A program made the translations under genes and the position numbers. From contig DASQNO010000100.1 of assembly GCA_035644935.1 (NCBI GenBank), positions 1 to 32,321 of the forward strand: a stretch of DNA of 32,321 bases, written 5' to 3'. Shown one piece after another: positions 8,011 to 15,240 of the stretch; position 1 is the stretch's first letter, and each line of letters opens with the position of its first letter. The DNA comes from CADCVW01 sp035644935 (GTDB taxonomy: Bacteria; Pseudomonadota; Alphaproteobacteria; Sphingomonadales; Sphingomonadaceae). The notes beneath the pieces were generated by a model. That model was not told the DNA's origin. It worked only from the letters and a program-made list of their open reading frames with translations, and did no database searches.

Positions 8011-8835
8011 TCACTCCGGTCTCCGCACGGCGAAAAGGGAATGAGGAGCGTCGGTCGGGGCTGGTGTCGCAACGCTGCTGGGCTGAGGCCTACGAACTTG
8101 AGCCGGTGCGGACTCTCCATTGCTCCCTTGCAGTGTGGGCGCATCCGGTTCGTCATCAGTTCTGCTCGACGCCTCGCCGGTCCCGATCCGCACGAACAGC
8201 GAAGCGCGCGTCCACGCGAGACGATCGACCCGCGCCACGACCTTTGGTGCGGGCGCAGCCGAACTGCCGACCATCGGGCCAAGACGCGTCATGTAAGCGA
8301 CCGTCTCGGCAGGCAGCGGACGGCCGCGGGAGACGTAGTCCTCCCAACGGCCCGGCCCCGCATTGTACGCCGCCAGGAACCCTGACGATCCGTAGCGGTC
8401 ATGCATCTCGCGCAGGTAAGCGGCGCCCGCCAGGATGCTGTCGCGCGGGTCGTAAGGGTTCGGCCCGAGCCCGTGTCGCGAGCGCAGCTCGGCATAGGTG
8501 CCGGGCATCACCTGCATCAGGCCCATGGCGCCCGCGTGCGACGTGACTGCGGGATTGCCGGCGCTTTCTACGCGCATCACTGACCAGATCCATGCCTCCG
8601 GTATGCCGAACCGCTGCGACGCCTCGGCGACATAGCCGGCATACGGGTGGGCACCGGGAGGAGCAGAGACCGGAGCAGCCGGTGACCCGGTCGGCGACTG
8701 CGCGGAGGCAAGCGGAGCGATGCCCAGCAGCAGCGCGGCGGCGAGCACGGCCGGGATAGAGAAGAGGGTCGCGCGGCGGGCGCGGTGTGCGGCGAACGCG
8801 CTGGCGCGGACGACGCGAGAGCTGGCCGGAAGCAT
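8011..8835 (-). CDS. Periplasmic lytic transglycosylase of the transfer apparatus
   Basis: 274 residues from ATG at 8835. Residues 1-45 contain a long basic signal region and hydrophobic stretch (LFSIPAVLAAALLLGIAPLA) ending ASA, so it is exported. The SLT domain spans about 65-170: IWSVMRVESAGNP carries the catalytic Glu, GAMGLMQVMPGT is the second motif and FLAAYNAGPG the third. It cleaves peptidoglycan locally so that the mating channel can cross the wall. The C-terminal 90 residues are Pro/Ala-rich and look disordered. Two bases separate its start from the stop of traF, so the two are in one operon. It corresponds to the transglycosylase next to traF in ICEMlSymR7A-like elements. Confidence 0.92.
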   Translation of the reverse strand: MLPASSRVVRASAFAAHRARRATLFSIPAVLAAALLLGIAPLASAQSPTGSPAAPVSAPPGAHPYAGYVAEASQRFGIPEAWIWSVMRVESAGNPAVTSHAGAMGLMQVMPGTYAELRSRHGLGPNPYDPRDSILAGAAYLREMHDRYGSSGFLAAYNAGPGRWEDYVSRGRPLPAETVAYMTRLGPMVGSSAAPAPKVVARVDRLAWTRASLFVRIGTGEASSRTDDEPDAPTLQGSNGESAPAQVRRPQPSSVATPAPTDAPHSLFAVRRPE

Positions 8836-8837
8836 GA

Positions 8838-9377
8838 TCAGCGCGCCTCATCGACCAGCAGCGGGACCGCGCGACCCAGCACCGAAGTGCGAGGCAGCGG
8901 CCCGAAGTAGCGCCCGTCGAGCGAGCCCGGATGGTCGGCGTTGAGCAGGAACAACTGCCCGTCAGCGATAACGCTGCAACCGCTCCAGTGCGGCAGCGGA
9001 CGCCCAAACCGGTCGGCCTCAAGGGCGATCGCCCGCAGCTCACCATCGACGGTGACGCGAGCGCCAATGCGGCAGACACGCTGGCCCGGCAGCGCCTCGG
9101 CGCGCTTCAACAAGGGCGCGCCGCCGCCAAGGTAGCCGCCTTCCACGAGCCAGCTCGCGAGCGGCTCGGGTGGCATCACGGCGGCCAGAACTCCGGGGCG
9201 AAGGCGGCCGTCGTCGCGCACCGCGTAGAGACCGGTCGGCACGCTTTCGGACACGTTCCAGACGAGGCGGGTCGGCATCTCGGCAACGGCCGTGACGGCG
9301 ATAATGGAGATCGCCGCTTGTGCCGCGATCAACACGCCCCAGGCGAACGGGCGTGCAGGTTTGGCGTTGGTGGTCAT
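8838..9377 (-). CDS. traF: TraF-type S26 signal peptidase
   Basis: 179 residues from ATG at 9377. TraF proteins mature the conjugative pilin in the periplasm. A single membrane segment lies at about 13-31. The catalytic Ser sits in the family motif NVSESVPTGLY (near 41-51) and the Lys in PLLKRAEALPG (near 88-98). DRFGRPLPHW and the C-terminal HPGSLDGRYFGPLPRTSVLGRA are also typical of TraF. The gene overlaps the stop of the DUF2840 gene by 4 bases. Its pilin and pilus-assembly partners (trb genes) are not in the window, so as it stands it may have no substrate unless another element supplies one. Confidence 0.92.
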   Translation of the reverse strand: MTTNAKPARPFAWGVLIAAQAAISIIAVTAVAEMPTRLVWNVSESVPTGLYAVRDDGRLRPGVLAAVMPPEPLASWLVEGGYLGGGAPLLKRAEALPGQRVCRIGARVTVDGELRAIALEADRFGRPLPHWSGCSVIADGQLFLLNADHPGSLDGRYFGPLPRTSVLGRAVPLLVDEAR

Positions 9378-9838
9378 GCTTGGATCCTTCGACGGAGCAG
9401 CCAGGCGCGATGGCGCGGAGCTGCGTAAGGGCGTGGAGTGAGGCCGGCCGCGAGGCAGCTGTGTACGTGCCGCCAGTGCTCGGGCGCGGCGTCGGCCGGG
9501 TCGATGCCGAGTGCTTCCACCCCGTCGATTGCTTCCAGCGCCCGGGCGACTTTCGGCCAGCCCGAGATGCGGAGCAGACTCTCAGCCCCGGGCGTTACGA
9601 ACGGCACGGTCGAGAAGGCCTCGCCGGTGCGCACAGCGCGCAGGATGTCGAGCCGGGATTCGACGGTTTCGTGGTCGCCGGCGCGCCAGCGCACGAACGC
9701 GAATACTGCACCTGGCGCGTAGGACAGCACACGGGAGCGGCGGTCCGCGATCCGCTCGGCGGCATGCTGGCCGAAGCGAATCCATCGTTGGATCGCGCCG
9801 TCCACATGGACGAGCTCGACGTGAGTGAGGCCGGTCAC
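9374..9838 (-). CDS. DUF2840 protein
   Basis: 154 residues from GTG at 9838 (VTGLTHVELVHVDG). A longer frame extends to 9967 but would run into the upstream excisionase-like gene and adds only Arg-rich residues, so I prefer GTG, 14 bases after that gene's stop. The sequence RWIRFGQHAAERIADRRSRVLSYAPGAVFAFVRW is characteristic of DUF2840, a family found between rdfS/parA and traF in alphaproteobacterial elements. Its role is unknown; strict co-location with traF suggests a part in DNA transfer. No signal peptide or membrane segment is seen. Confidence 0.82.
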   Translation of the reverse strand: MTGLTHVELVHVDGAIQRWIRFGQHAAERIADRRSRVLSYAPGAVFAFVRWRAGDHETVESRLDILRAVRTGEAFSTVPFVTPGAESLLRISGWPKVARALEAIDGVEALGIDPADAAPEHWRHVHSCLAAGLTPRPYAAPRHRAWLLRRRIQA

Positions 9839-9852
9839 GGAGCGGGTCCGCG

Positions 9853-10134
9853 TCAACGCGGCCGGGAGCTGGCATAGGCCGGCGAGACGGCGGAGTGGCG
9901 CTTGGCGGGCAGCACGGTGTCGCCCGTGTCGTCGCTCGTCGACGCCTTCTCGCCGCGGCTGACCCACGCCTGGAGATCCTCCAGACGGTAGACGACGCGG
10001 CCGCCGATCTTCGAGTAGCGAGGACCGGTGCCATAGGTGCGGTGCTTTTCTAGCGTGCGGCCGGACAGGCCGAGAAAGCGGGCAGCTTCGGGTGTGCGCA
10101 GGTAGCGTGGCGGTAGGTTCGGTTGGTTGGACAT
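9853..10134 (-). CDS. rdfS: AlpA/RdfS-like excisionase (winged helix-turn-helix)
   Basis: 93 residues from ATG at 10134. RYLRTPEAARFLGLSGRTLEKHRTYGTGPRYSKIGGRVVYRLEDLQAWV is the MerR-superfamily helix-turn-helix of AlpA/excisionase proteins. In ICEMlSymR7A the recombination directionality factor RdfS has this fold, heads the traF-containing operon and lets the integrase excise the element. The same order is seen here (this gene, DUF2840, traF, transglycosylase), so I call it an RdfS homologue by fold and context; direct sequence identity could not be tested. The last 35 residues are not conserved-looking. Its promoter must lie in the 186-bp gap upstream, which contains a 28-bp palindrome. Confidence 0.75.
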   Translation of the reverse strand: MSNQPNLPPRYLRTPEAARFLGLSGRTLEKHRTYGTGPRYSKIGGRVVYRLEDLQAWVSRGEKASTSDDTGDTVLPAKRHSAVSPAYASSRPR

Positions 10135-10226
10135 CGGTGTAGTGCCTCCGGGCCGTCCCAGGCGCTCGCGGAATGCGGGCGACGACGGCGGGGCACTTGT
10201 GGCGAAGCGGTCGCGGCCGGACCTAT

Positions 10227-10254
10227 GGCGATGTCGAGCCCCCTCGAGATCGCC
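10227..10254 (-). promoter_or_regulatory. 28-bp imperfect palindrome upstream of rdfS-like gene
   Basis: GGCGAT at 10227-10232 pairs with ATCGCC at 10249-10254, and CGAG with CTCG inside it (11 of 14 positions symmetric). It is centred about 106 bases upstream of the excisionase-like start, in the only gap that can hold its promoter. It is a candidate site for the FseA-like activator or another regulator. No other copy was noticed in the window. Confidence 0.4.
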
Positions 10255-10320
10255 ACCGCGGCAGTCGGCCCGGCTGGCTATCTCGCCGTTCGCGTGGGAG
10301 GCGCCATTAGACGCCGTGCG

Positions 10321-11035
10321 TCAGCGCAGGCGGCGGTACGGGTAGAACAGCAGTCGGCGATAGCCGCCGCGCATCAGTTTGCGGCCGAGGCGGGCGAGCC
10401 GAATGGTGCGGTCGCGCTCGGGGTGAGTGTTCCAGTCCGCATCACCATCCAGCGCCAGCGGACTGAACATTTCTTCCGCGATTTCGCGGTAGCTAGCGTG
10501 ATCCAGACGGCCGTCGAGGGCGCGCAAAGCGAGCACGAGCCGTGTCCGACGTTGCGCCGAAAGCACCTGCGGATCGACACCCGGACTGCCGCCTGCGAGC
10601 GCTCGCCAGACGCGCATCGCGGCGGCGACACGGATCGGGAAGAGCGGGTCGAACGGCAGTACGGCTGCGTCGGCGACGTCTGCCGACAGAAGTTCGACGC
10701 GCAGCCTGGATGCGGCGGAGAGCGCTCGCGCGTCAGCGCGGCGCTGCGGTCCGGCCAACGCTGGAGGGGTGGGGACGACGCCAACAACGGTGGGAAGCGC
10801 CTGCGCCGTCCAGATCAGAGAATCGCTGTTTGCAGCGAAATCGCACCCCCCAAGCTGCCGCGAACGCGTCGCGGGCAGCTGCGTCGAGCCGCGCCTCTGA
10901 CGCGAACCGGGAGAGGCATTCGTGGTCGGCGATGTAGTCGGGGTTGCGCTTCAGAAACTCGCCCGCGAGCGTTGGCGTGTCTACGCTGCGGAGCGACTCA
11001 TACTCGGTAGGATCACGCCAGTTCGGACGCGACAT
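10321..11035 (-). CDS. fseA: FseA-like excision activator made by +1 ribosomal frameshift (DUF6499 + DUF2285)
   Basis: Two overlapping frames encode one conserved protein. Frame one starts at ATG 11035 (MSRPNWRDPTEYESL, DUF6499-like) and by itself ends at 10733 after 100 residues. Reading UUU (10840-10838) and slipping one base forward to UUC joins it to a second frame that runs without interruption to 10321 and carries the DUF2285 domain (ending MRGGYRRLLFYPYRRL). The fused protein has 66 + 171 = 237 residues; across the joint it reads WGVRF-AANSDSLIW, ordinary for this family. In ICEMlSymR7A, msi172 and msi171 are fused in the same way, by tRNA-Phe slipping from UUU to UUC, to give FseA, which activates rdfS. 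The rdfS-like gene lies directly downstream here. A plain frameshift mutation is the alternative. Confidence 0.8.
10837..10840 (-). promoter_or_regulatory. UUU-C programmed +1 frameshift site
   Basis: On the minus strand the message reads CGA UUU CGC UGC in frame one. Slippage of tRNA-Phe from UUU to the overlapping UUC sets the frame GCU GCA AAC. The rare CGA codon just before and the UUUC slip site are visible; the mechanism is taken from the ICEMlSymR7A precedent. Confidence 0.72.
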
Positions 11036-11163
11036 TGCGGTTACTCGGCCACCGCCCGGGCGGGACGCCGAGGCGTTATCGCAATAGTTGTCGAACTACC
11101 ATCCCTTTGAGAAGAGGGCGTTTTCGCAACGACCTTTGCTGCGGAGGCAAAGCTCGCCTTTGC

Positions 11164-11433
11164 TCAGTGGGGTGCGCCACCGCGAAGCAGGTGACGGTAG
11201 CCGTTCGTCGTCATCCAGCGGGCGCGTGCCAGGTGGGAGTCGTACGTCCGTCTCGCACACTCGGGATCAGTGTCGGGGTCGCAGCCGAGCACCAATCGCG
11301 TGACCTCGCGCCAGTCGGCGCCGTCGTTTTCGGCATCGAGAAGGCGAAGATACGTAATCGCATGGGCCTGGTCGTAGCCGGTGAGCGTTGCGTCATTCGG
11401 CGCTTCGACGGCGATCGCGATGGCCTGCGTCAT
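11164..11433 (-). CDS. qseM: QseM-like antiactivator (stand-alone DUF2285 domain)
   Basis: 89 residues from ATG at 11433, preceded by GAAGGTC. AITYLRLLDAENDGADWREVTRLVLGCDPDTDPE followed by RARWMTTNGYRHLLRGG is a complete DUF2285 domain with nothing else attached. In ICEMlSymR7A the small DUF2285 protein QseM binds and inhibits both the quorum-sensing activator TraR and FseA, blocking excision. Position also fits: it lies between the FseA-like gene and a divergent XRE gene (QseC-like). No luxR/luxI-type genes are in the window, so FseA may be its main target here (inference). Confidence 0.75.
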   Translation of the reverse strand: MTQAIAIAVEAPNDATLTGYDQAHAITYLRLLDAENDGADWREVTRLVLGCDPDTDPECARRTYDSHLARARWMTTNGYRHLLRGGAPH

Positions 11434-11597
11434 GCGGGCGACCTTCGATTGTTGCTTAGCGGAGAGGCGATGCGCTCGACTGACGCAAGCGGAGCCGTCA
11501 CGCAACCTCCGCATCGGTTTGATGCGGCGTTGTGCACGAAAAATGCGGCTCGTTGTGGACTCTCGCGACAGGGGAGGGGCGTCCGCGTAGCAGCATA

Positions 11598-11630
11598 TGT
11601 CGAGAATACTCCGTGGTGGAATACTCGACA
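11598..11630 (+). promoter_or_regulatory. Operator between the divergent qseM- and qseC-like genes
   Basis: TGTCGAG (11598-11604) and CTCGACA (11624-11630) are perfect inverted arms; inside them GAATACTC occurs twice as a direct repeat 15 bases apart. The site ends 13 bases before the XRE start codon, so the XRE message is short-leadered or leaderless. The layout resembles a controller-protein operator with two binding sites, as described for QseC. Confidence 0.6.
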
Positions 11631-11643
11631 ACCGTGGCCCGGC

Positions 11644-11874
11644 ATGGCCATGGAGATTCGCGAGGTCCTGGCCCTCAACCTGAGACGTTTCCGCCAAGCC
11701 GCTGGTTTGAGTCAGGAAGAACTCGCCCATCGTGCCGACATCGACCGAACCTACGTCAGCGCGCTCGAGCGGCGCCAATACGCAGCCGGTATCGATGTTT
11801 TGGACCGGCTCGCGCGGGAGCTTGGCTGCGAGGCCGCGGACCTGCTTCGCCGCCCCGATCCGGGAGCAAGCTAG
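11644..11874 (+). CDS. qseC: QseC-like XRE controller protein
   Basis: 76 residues from ATG at 11644 (a second ATG at 11650 is possible). The whole protein is one XRE helix-turn-helix domain: LNLRRFRQAAGLSQEELAHRADIDRTYVSALERRQYAAGIDVLDRLARELG. Size and fold match controller (C) proteins and QseC of ICEMlSymR7A, a switch that represses or activates its own gene and the divergent antiactivator gene qseM. It sits immediately downstream of the palindromic operator and divergent from the DUF2285 gene, as in that element. It overlaps the end of the convergent LysR gene by 4 bases. Confidence 0.82.
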   Translation: MAMEIREVLALNLRRFRQAAGLSQEELAHRADIDRTYVSALERRQYAAGIDVLDRLARELGCEAADLLRRPDPGAS

Positions 11875-12752
11875 AGAGAACCGGACAAACGATCGCGCAC
11901 GAGCGTGACCCGTGGATGGCGTAGCGCCGCCTTTGTCCAGACCAAGTAGAGCGCGTTCTCCGGCGCCTCACGCGGGCCGGCGATGTTCACGAGCGACCCC
12001 TCGGCAATTGCTTCCGTGCAGATATAGTCGGGGAGCACGCTCCAACCCGCGCCGGCCGCCACCAGCCGGGCGACGACCCGCAGATCCGGTACAGTGACAG
12101 CCGCGCTCAGCTCCGGCGACGCTCCGAAGACGGCTGCGAGATGCTCTCGCACGAGGGGCAGGTCCTCGTCGTACGCCACCAGCGGAGCTGAGGTGAGCGC
12201 GTCCAGGGTCAAGGGACCTGCAGAGAGCCGGCGGGCAAGTCCCGGAGCCGCCACCAGCAGCAGGCGTTCGCGCGCGATCTCGGCAAAGCCCAGCGATCGG
12301 CTGGCTGGCCGCGATGCCGTGACGGCGAGCTCAGCAGTTCCGTCGTCAAGCCAGCCGTAGATGCGATCCCGGTTCCCCGTGAGCAGACGCACCTTGAGGC
12401 CGAGATCGACAAGCCCTGCCAGGCTCGGCGCTACGCGATGTCCCAGGAATTCAGCCGGACCAGCAATGCAGACGGTGCCGGTAAGAACGAGCGATCTCGC
12501 CTTCACGGCGCTGAACGCCGTCGCCACGGCGTCCAAGTGGGAGCCGATCATGCGCGCGAGCTCGTCGACGGCAGGCGTGGGCAGCACTCCACGGGCGGTG
12601 CGCACGAACAGCGGCTTCTCCAGCACTGCCTCAAGCGCCTGGACGTGGGCGGACGCTGCGGGCTGTGTCAGGCCAAGGCGCGCGGCTGCCTTGGAGATCG
12701 AACCTGACCGGTGGACCTCTAGGACGGTGCGCATTTGGACAAGGTAGCTCAC
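11871..12752 (-). CDS. LysR-family transcriptional regulator
   Basis: 293 residues from GTG at 12752; the ATG at 12734 would cut into the first helix of the DNA-binding domain, so GTG fits the family better. The N-terminal helix-turn-helix is MRTVLEVHRSGSISKAAARLGLTQPAASAHVQALE, and residues about 90-290 form the periplasmic-binding-protein-like effector domain (VCIAGPAEFLGHRVAPSLAG at its start). It is divergent from the DJ-1/PfpI gene, and a 22-bp palindrome lies between them, so it probably regulates that gene and itself. The inducer is unknown; electrophilic or oxidative stress compounds are plausible from the partner. Confidence 0.92.
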   Translation of the reverse strand: MSYLVQMRTVLEVHRSGSISKAAARLGLTQPAASAHVQALEAVLEKPLFVRTARGVLPTPAVDELARMIGSHLDAVATAFSAVKARSLVLTGTVCIAGPAEFLGHRVAPSLAGLVDLGLKVRLLTGNRDRIYGWLDDGTAELAVTASRPASRSLGFAEIARERLLLVAAPGLARRLSAGPLTLDALTSAPLVAYDEDLPLVREHLAAVFGASPELSAAVTVPDLRVVARLVAAGAGWSVLPDYICTEAIAEGSLVNIAGPREAPENALYLVWTKAALRHPRVTLVRDRLSGSL

Positions 12753-12762
12753 GGTCGCCCCC

Positions 12763-12784
12763 AGCCATAGGATTGCTTATGGCT
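12763..12784. promoter_or_regulatory. LysR-type operator
   Basis: AGCCATA (12763-12769) and TATGGCT (12778-12784) are perfect 7-bp inverted arms around an 8-bp spacer. The element begins 11 bases upstream of the LysR start codon and lies about 73 bases upstream of the divergent DJ-1/PfpI start, the normal place for a LysR recognition site. Confidence 0.65.
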
Positions 12785-12856
12785 GGTAGCGGTAGAGCAA
12801 AGTTCTACGCCGAGCCAGGGCGGATTATGTCTGCCTTCTTAGAGAAGGAGGACGAC

Positions 12857-13573
12857 ATGACGGCTACGATCAAGATCTTGATGGTGCTCACCTCACACGG
12901 GGCGATGGGTGACACAGGCAAGCCGACCGGCGTCTGGTTCGAGGAGGTTGCGACCCCTTATTATGCTTTTGTGGACGCCGGTGCGCAGGTTGACGTCGTC
13001 TCCATCCAAGGCGGCAAGGTGCCTATCGATCCCCGGTCGCTGAAGCCGGCAGGCGAGAACGGAGCGACCGTCGACCGCTTTCTCAAAGACGCCAGCGCGA
13101 TGCGTAAGATCGAAGTTTCGCTAAAGGTCGATCAGGTCACGGCTCGGGGGTACGACGCCGTTTTCCTGCCCGGCGGCCACGGCACGATGTGGGACTTGCC
13201 CAAGAGCGCGGCGCTCGGGGATCTGCTCTCGACCGCATGGCGGAGCGGCAAGGTTGTCGCGGCCGTGTGCCACGGTCCCGCAGGCCTGGTGAACGCGAAG
13301 GACGAGACCGGTCGCCCGGTCGTTGCGGGGCGTCGTGTCAGCGCCTTTACCGACAGCGAGGAAGAGGCTGCAGGGCTGACGAGCACCGTGCCGTTCCTGC
13401 TTGAGGCGCGACTGCGTCAGCTCGGCGCCCGCTTCGAGGGCGGGCCGGACTACCAGCCCTACGCCGTTCGCGACGGGCGGCTGGTGACCGGGCAGAACCC
13501 GGCGTCGTCGGAGAAGGTCGCTCGCCTGACGCTGCAGGCGATCAGCGAAGCCGTTCCCGCAGCCGCCGAATAG
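12857..13573 (+). CDS. DJ-1/PfpI family protein (HchA/glyoxalase III-like)
   Basis: 238 residues from ATG at 12857, chosen because AGAAGGAGG lies 7 bases upstream; an in-frame ATG at 12827 has no such site. The fold is the class I glutamine-amidotransferase-like DJ-1/PfpI family. The nucleophile elbow AAVCHGPAGL gives Cys138-His139, Glu29 or Glu30 in GVWFEEVATPYYAF is in the place of the supporting acid, and FLPGGHGTMWDLP precedes the elbow. This is the layout of the Hsp31/HchA branch, which detoxifies methylglyoxal or acts on glycated molecules; the exact reaction is not known. No signal peptide, so cytoplasmic. It forms a divergent regulator-enzyme pair with the LysR gene. Confidence 0.88.
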   Translation: MTATIKILMVLTSHGAMGDTGKPTGVWFEEVATPYYAFVDAGAQVDVVSIQGGKVPIDPRSLKPAGENGATVDRFLKDASAMRKIEVSLKVDQVTARGYDAVFLPGGHGTMWDLPKSAALGDLLSTAWRSGKVVAAVCHGPAGLVNAKDETGRPVVAGRRVSAFTDSEEEAAGLTSTVPFLLEARLRQLGARFEGGPDYQPYAVRDGRLVTGQNPASSEKVARLTLQAISEAVPAAAE

Positions 13574-13582
13574 TGCGTTAGC

Positions 13583-13609
13583 GCCCCGCCCGGGGTGACC
13601 GGGCGGGGC
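13583..13609. terminator. Bidirectional terminator hairpin
   Basis: GCCCCGCCCGG (13583-13593) pairs perfectly with CCGGGCGGGGC (13599-13609) around a GGTGA loop. It lies between the convergent DJ-1/PfpI and DUF736 genes. There is no T run on either side, so it may act as a transcript-end stabiliser as much as a terminator. Confidence 0.65.
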
Positions 13610-13619
13610 GTCGCTGGCC

Positions 13620-13943
13620 TCAGTCGCTGCGTCGGCCGTTCGGGCGCGACCAGATGAGGCTGAAGGTGTCCGCGCCCTCGTCGTCGAAGAGGTTGGCGTA
13701 GATGGGAGCGGTGAAGCTGGGGTCGTCGAGCTTCAGGGCCAGGTAGTCGCGGCCTTCGTTCGAGCGCTTGGTCCAGGCGGCGCCGATCTCCGCCTTGCCG
13801 ACGAATACCCGGTGCGAGGGAGCGTTGTCGTTGCCGTTCTTGTCCTGCGCCGTGATGCGAACGCCCTTGGCCTGAACCGAGAGGGTGACGATGTCGCCGG
13901 TGTAGTCGTTGCCGGACTTCTTGAAGGTGCCGATGGTCGCCAT
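13620..13943 (-). CDS. DUF736 protein
   Basis: 107 residues from ATG at 13943 (ATTGTTAGTCTCCTTGG region carries the complementary GGAGAC ribosome-binding site). MATIGTFKKSGNDYTGDIVTL opens every DUF736 protein, and DYLALKLDDPSFTAPIYANLF is the conserved core. DUF736 proteins are nearly universal in conjugative elements of rhizobia, caulobacters and sphingomonads; their role is unknown, perhaps in DNA handling or host take-over. A structured element shared with the DUF2493 gene lies 120-170 bases upstream of the start, suggesting common post-transcriptional control. The usual length is about 100-115 residues, so this one is complete. Confidence 0.9.
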   Translation of the reverse strand: MATIGTFKKSGNDYTGDIVTLSVQAKGVRITAQDKNGNDNAPSHRVFVGKAEIGAAWTKRSNEGRDYLALKLDDPSFTAPIYANLFDDEGADTFSLIWSRPNGRRSD

Positions 13944-14062
13944 TGTTAGTCTCCTTGGTGTTCGAACCCGCGCCCATCGCGGCCTCGATGGCGATCGCAA
14001 GGCCGGGGACGATCGACGCCGCAGCCCTTGGGCCCGCAACGCAGTGGAGGACGGGGAGCGGC

Positions 14063-14113
14063 GGCTTTCTTGCCTCGCGAGGAATGACCGCTCGCGGTCA
14101 GGGGAAGAAAGTC
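14063..14113 (-). ncRNA. Structured leader element, copy A (upstream of DUF736)
   Basis: An outer helix (GGCTTTCTT with AAGAAAGTC) encloses two inner hairpins: CCTCGCGAGG (14073-14082) and GACCG-CTCG-CGGTC (14086-14099). Copy B at 16842-16888 has the same outer helix and first hairpin, but the second hairpin is GCCGC-CTA-GCGGC: sequence differs while pairing is kept. Both copies lie 120-130 bases upstream of a start codon on the minus strand. I infer a cis-acting RNA leader; a DNA site is the alternative. Confidence 0.55.
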
Positions 14114-14498
14114 GCGAAGCCCGTTGCGGCCAGGCGATCGAGGCGAAGCCGGCCCTGGTCAGATCAAGCCAGAGAGAGGCCGTGTTGGCCGGGACCGGAA
14201 CACCTCAGGCAGAGACGTGGCGGCCCCTCGCGCAACCAGACAAGAGCCAGGGCTTACGGGTAGCGGTGAGAGAAGCTCCGACCTGCGCAAAGGCAAGGTC
14301 GCGCTCCGGCCCGGGCCCGTCGCTGGTGATGGAAGATGCCGCGCGCCCTGACGAGTCGAACCCGCAGCGGCGTTGCTCAGAGCCGGAGCTCAGGGCAGGT
14401 GACGATGGCTGGTCAAGGTCGCGCCCGCGTTACTCGCCACCTTCGTTGACCCCGAGACGGCGAAGGCGGGTGTCGGCGGTCCCAAGCCGCTGCCGCAG
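14114..14498. other. 385-bp gap without recognisable gene
   Basis: Long open frames cross this stretch but none resembles a protein family or has a ribosome-binding site. It probably holds the promoter of the DUF736 transcript and the tail of the upstream membrane-protein gene's transcript. The first 30 bases (CGAAGCCCGTTGCGGCC) still resemble the flank of copy B, so the repeated leader module is longer than its hairpin core. Confidence 0.35.
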
Positions 14499-14939
14499 TC
14501 AGGACTCTGCGATGAAGGCCTGCGACGCCCCACCGGACCCTCGCGGTGCGAGGGCGGTCAGGCGCATCCAAGCTACCGCTCCGACCACCGCGCCGCCAAG
14601 CAGGGCGAGCACCTGAGCCCAAGCTGCGCTGACCGTTCCCATCTCGGTGATCCCGAGCGCGGCATGGTAGCCGGCGAAAGCGGCAGGCGCTGCGAAGCCG
14701 AACGCGAGCGCACGCCGGACGCTCGTGCTGGGTGTCGCCGCGAACAGGCGCTGCACCACGACCAGCGTGACTACCGCCGAGGCGAAGCCGATCACGGCCG
14801 CGCCGAACGGTCCGGCGCCGGTTTGATGCGCGAAGAAGCCGACCGACAGGCCGACAAAAGTCGGCACCGCATAGACGGTCAGGTTGAAGAGCAGCCAGCA
14901 TAGGATGCCAACAAAGGCGATTAGAGCGATCACGAGCAT
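14499..14939 (-). CDS. Small integral membrane protein of unknown function
   Basis: 146 residues from ATG at 14939, 7 bases after GGAGG; a longer frame to 14984 lacks such a site. About four to five hydrophobic segments are visible: 2-20 (LVIALIAFVGILCWLLFNL), 22-36, 44-60, 75-92 and 100-122. No charged catalytic motif is seen. I do not recognise the family. It belongs to the minus-strand accessory block of the element, between DUF736 and a 54-residue protein, and may be an inner-membrane accessory of transfer or entry exclusion (guess from size and place only). Confidence 0.6.
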   Translation of the reverse strand: MLVIALIAFVGILCWLLFNLTVYAVPTFVGLSVGFFAHQTGAGPFGAAVIGFASAVVTLVVVQRLFAATPSTSVRRALAFGFAAPAAFAGYHAALGITEMGTVSAAWAQVLALLGGAVVGAVAWMRLTALAPRGSGGASQAFIAES

Positions 14940-15066
14940 GTGCGTCCTCCGGTCAAGCGTGGTTGGACGCGCCTCCACCACCACCGCAACGCGCCTGAAT
15001 CATAGCAGATTTCGGTGGGCGGCGGCACTCGGAAACGAGCGCCGCCGCGCCGATGCGAGCGATCCG

Positions 15067-15231
15067 TCATTGCTCATACGGATCGTAAAGGTGGACGATC
15101 TCGGCCGTGTCACCGTCGAAATCGACCTCCGGCATGACGCCGTAGCCTTCGGCGGTTTGGAAGAGGACGACGCAGACCATCAGCGTGGTGGCGAGGTTCC
15201 AGGCGTTGGCCTGAGCGAGGGTGAGAGGCAT
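15067..15231 (-). CDS. 54-residue conserved-looking small protein
   Basis: ATG at 15231 preceded by GGAGCTCGGAA; TGA at 15069-15067. The protein starts MPLTLAQANAWNLATTLMV, has a possible short membrane helix (residues 11-25, LATTLMVCVVLF), and ends in an acidic tail EVDFDGDTAEIVHLYDPYEQ. Codon use is normal for the region (G/C in third positions), the start has a good ribosome-binding site, and a 36-bp inverted repeat sits directly upstream, all supporting a real gene. I recall similar small proteins in alphaproteobacterial mobile elements but cannot assign a role. Confidence 0.7.
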   Translation of the reverse strand: MPLTLAQANAWNLATTLMVCVVLFQTAEGYGVMPEVDFDGDTAEIVHLYDPYEQ

Positions 15232-15240
15232 TTCCGAGCT

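Noticed and set aside
9839..9967. N-terminal extension of the DUF2840 protein
   Set aside because: It overlaps the excisionase-like gene and is Arg-rich without family resemblance; GTG at 9838 gives the normal family length.
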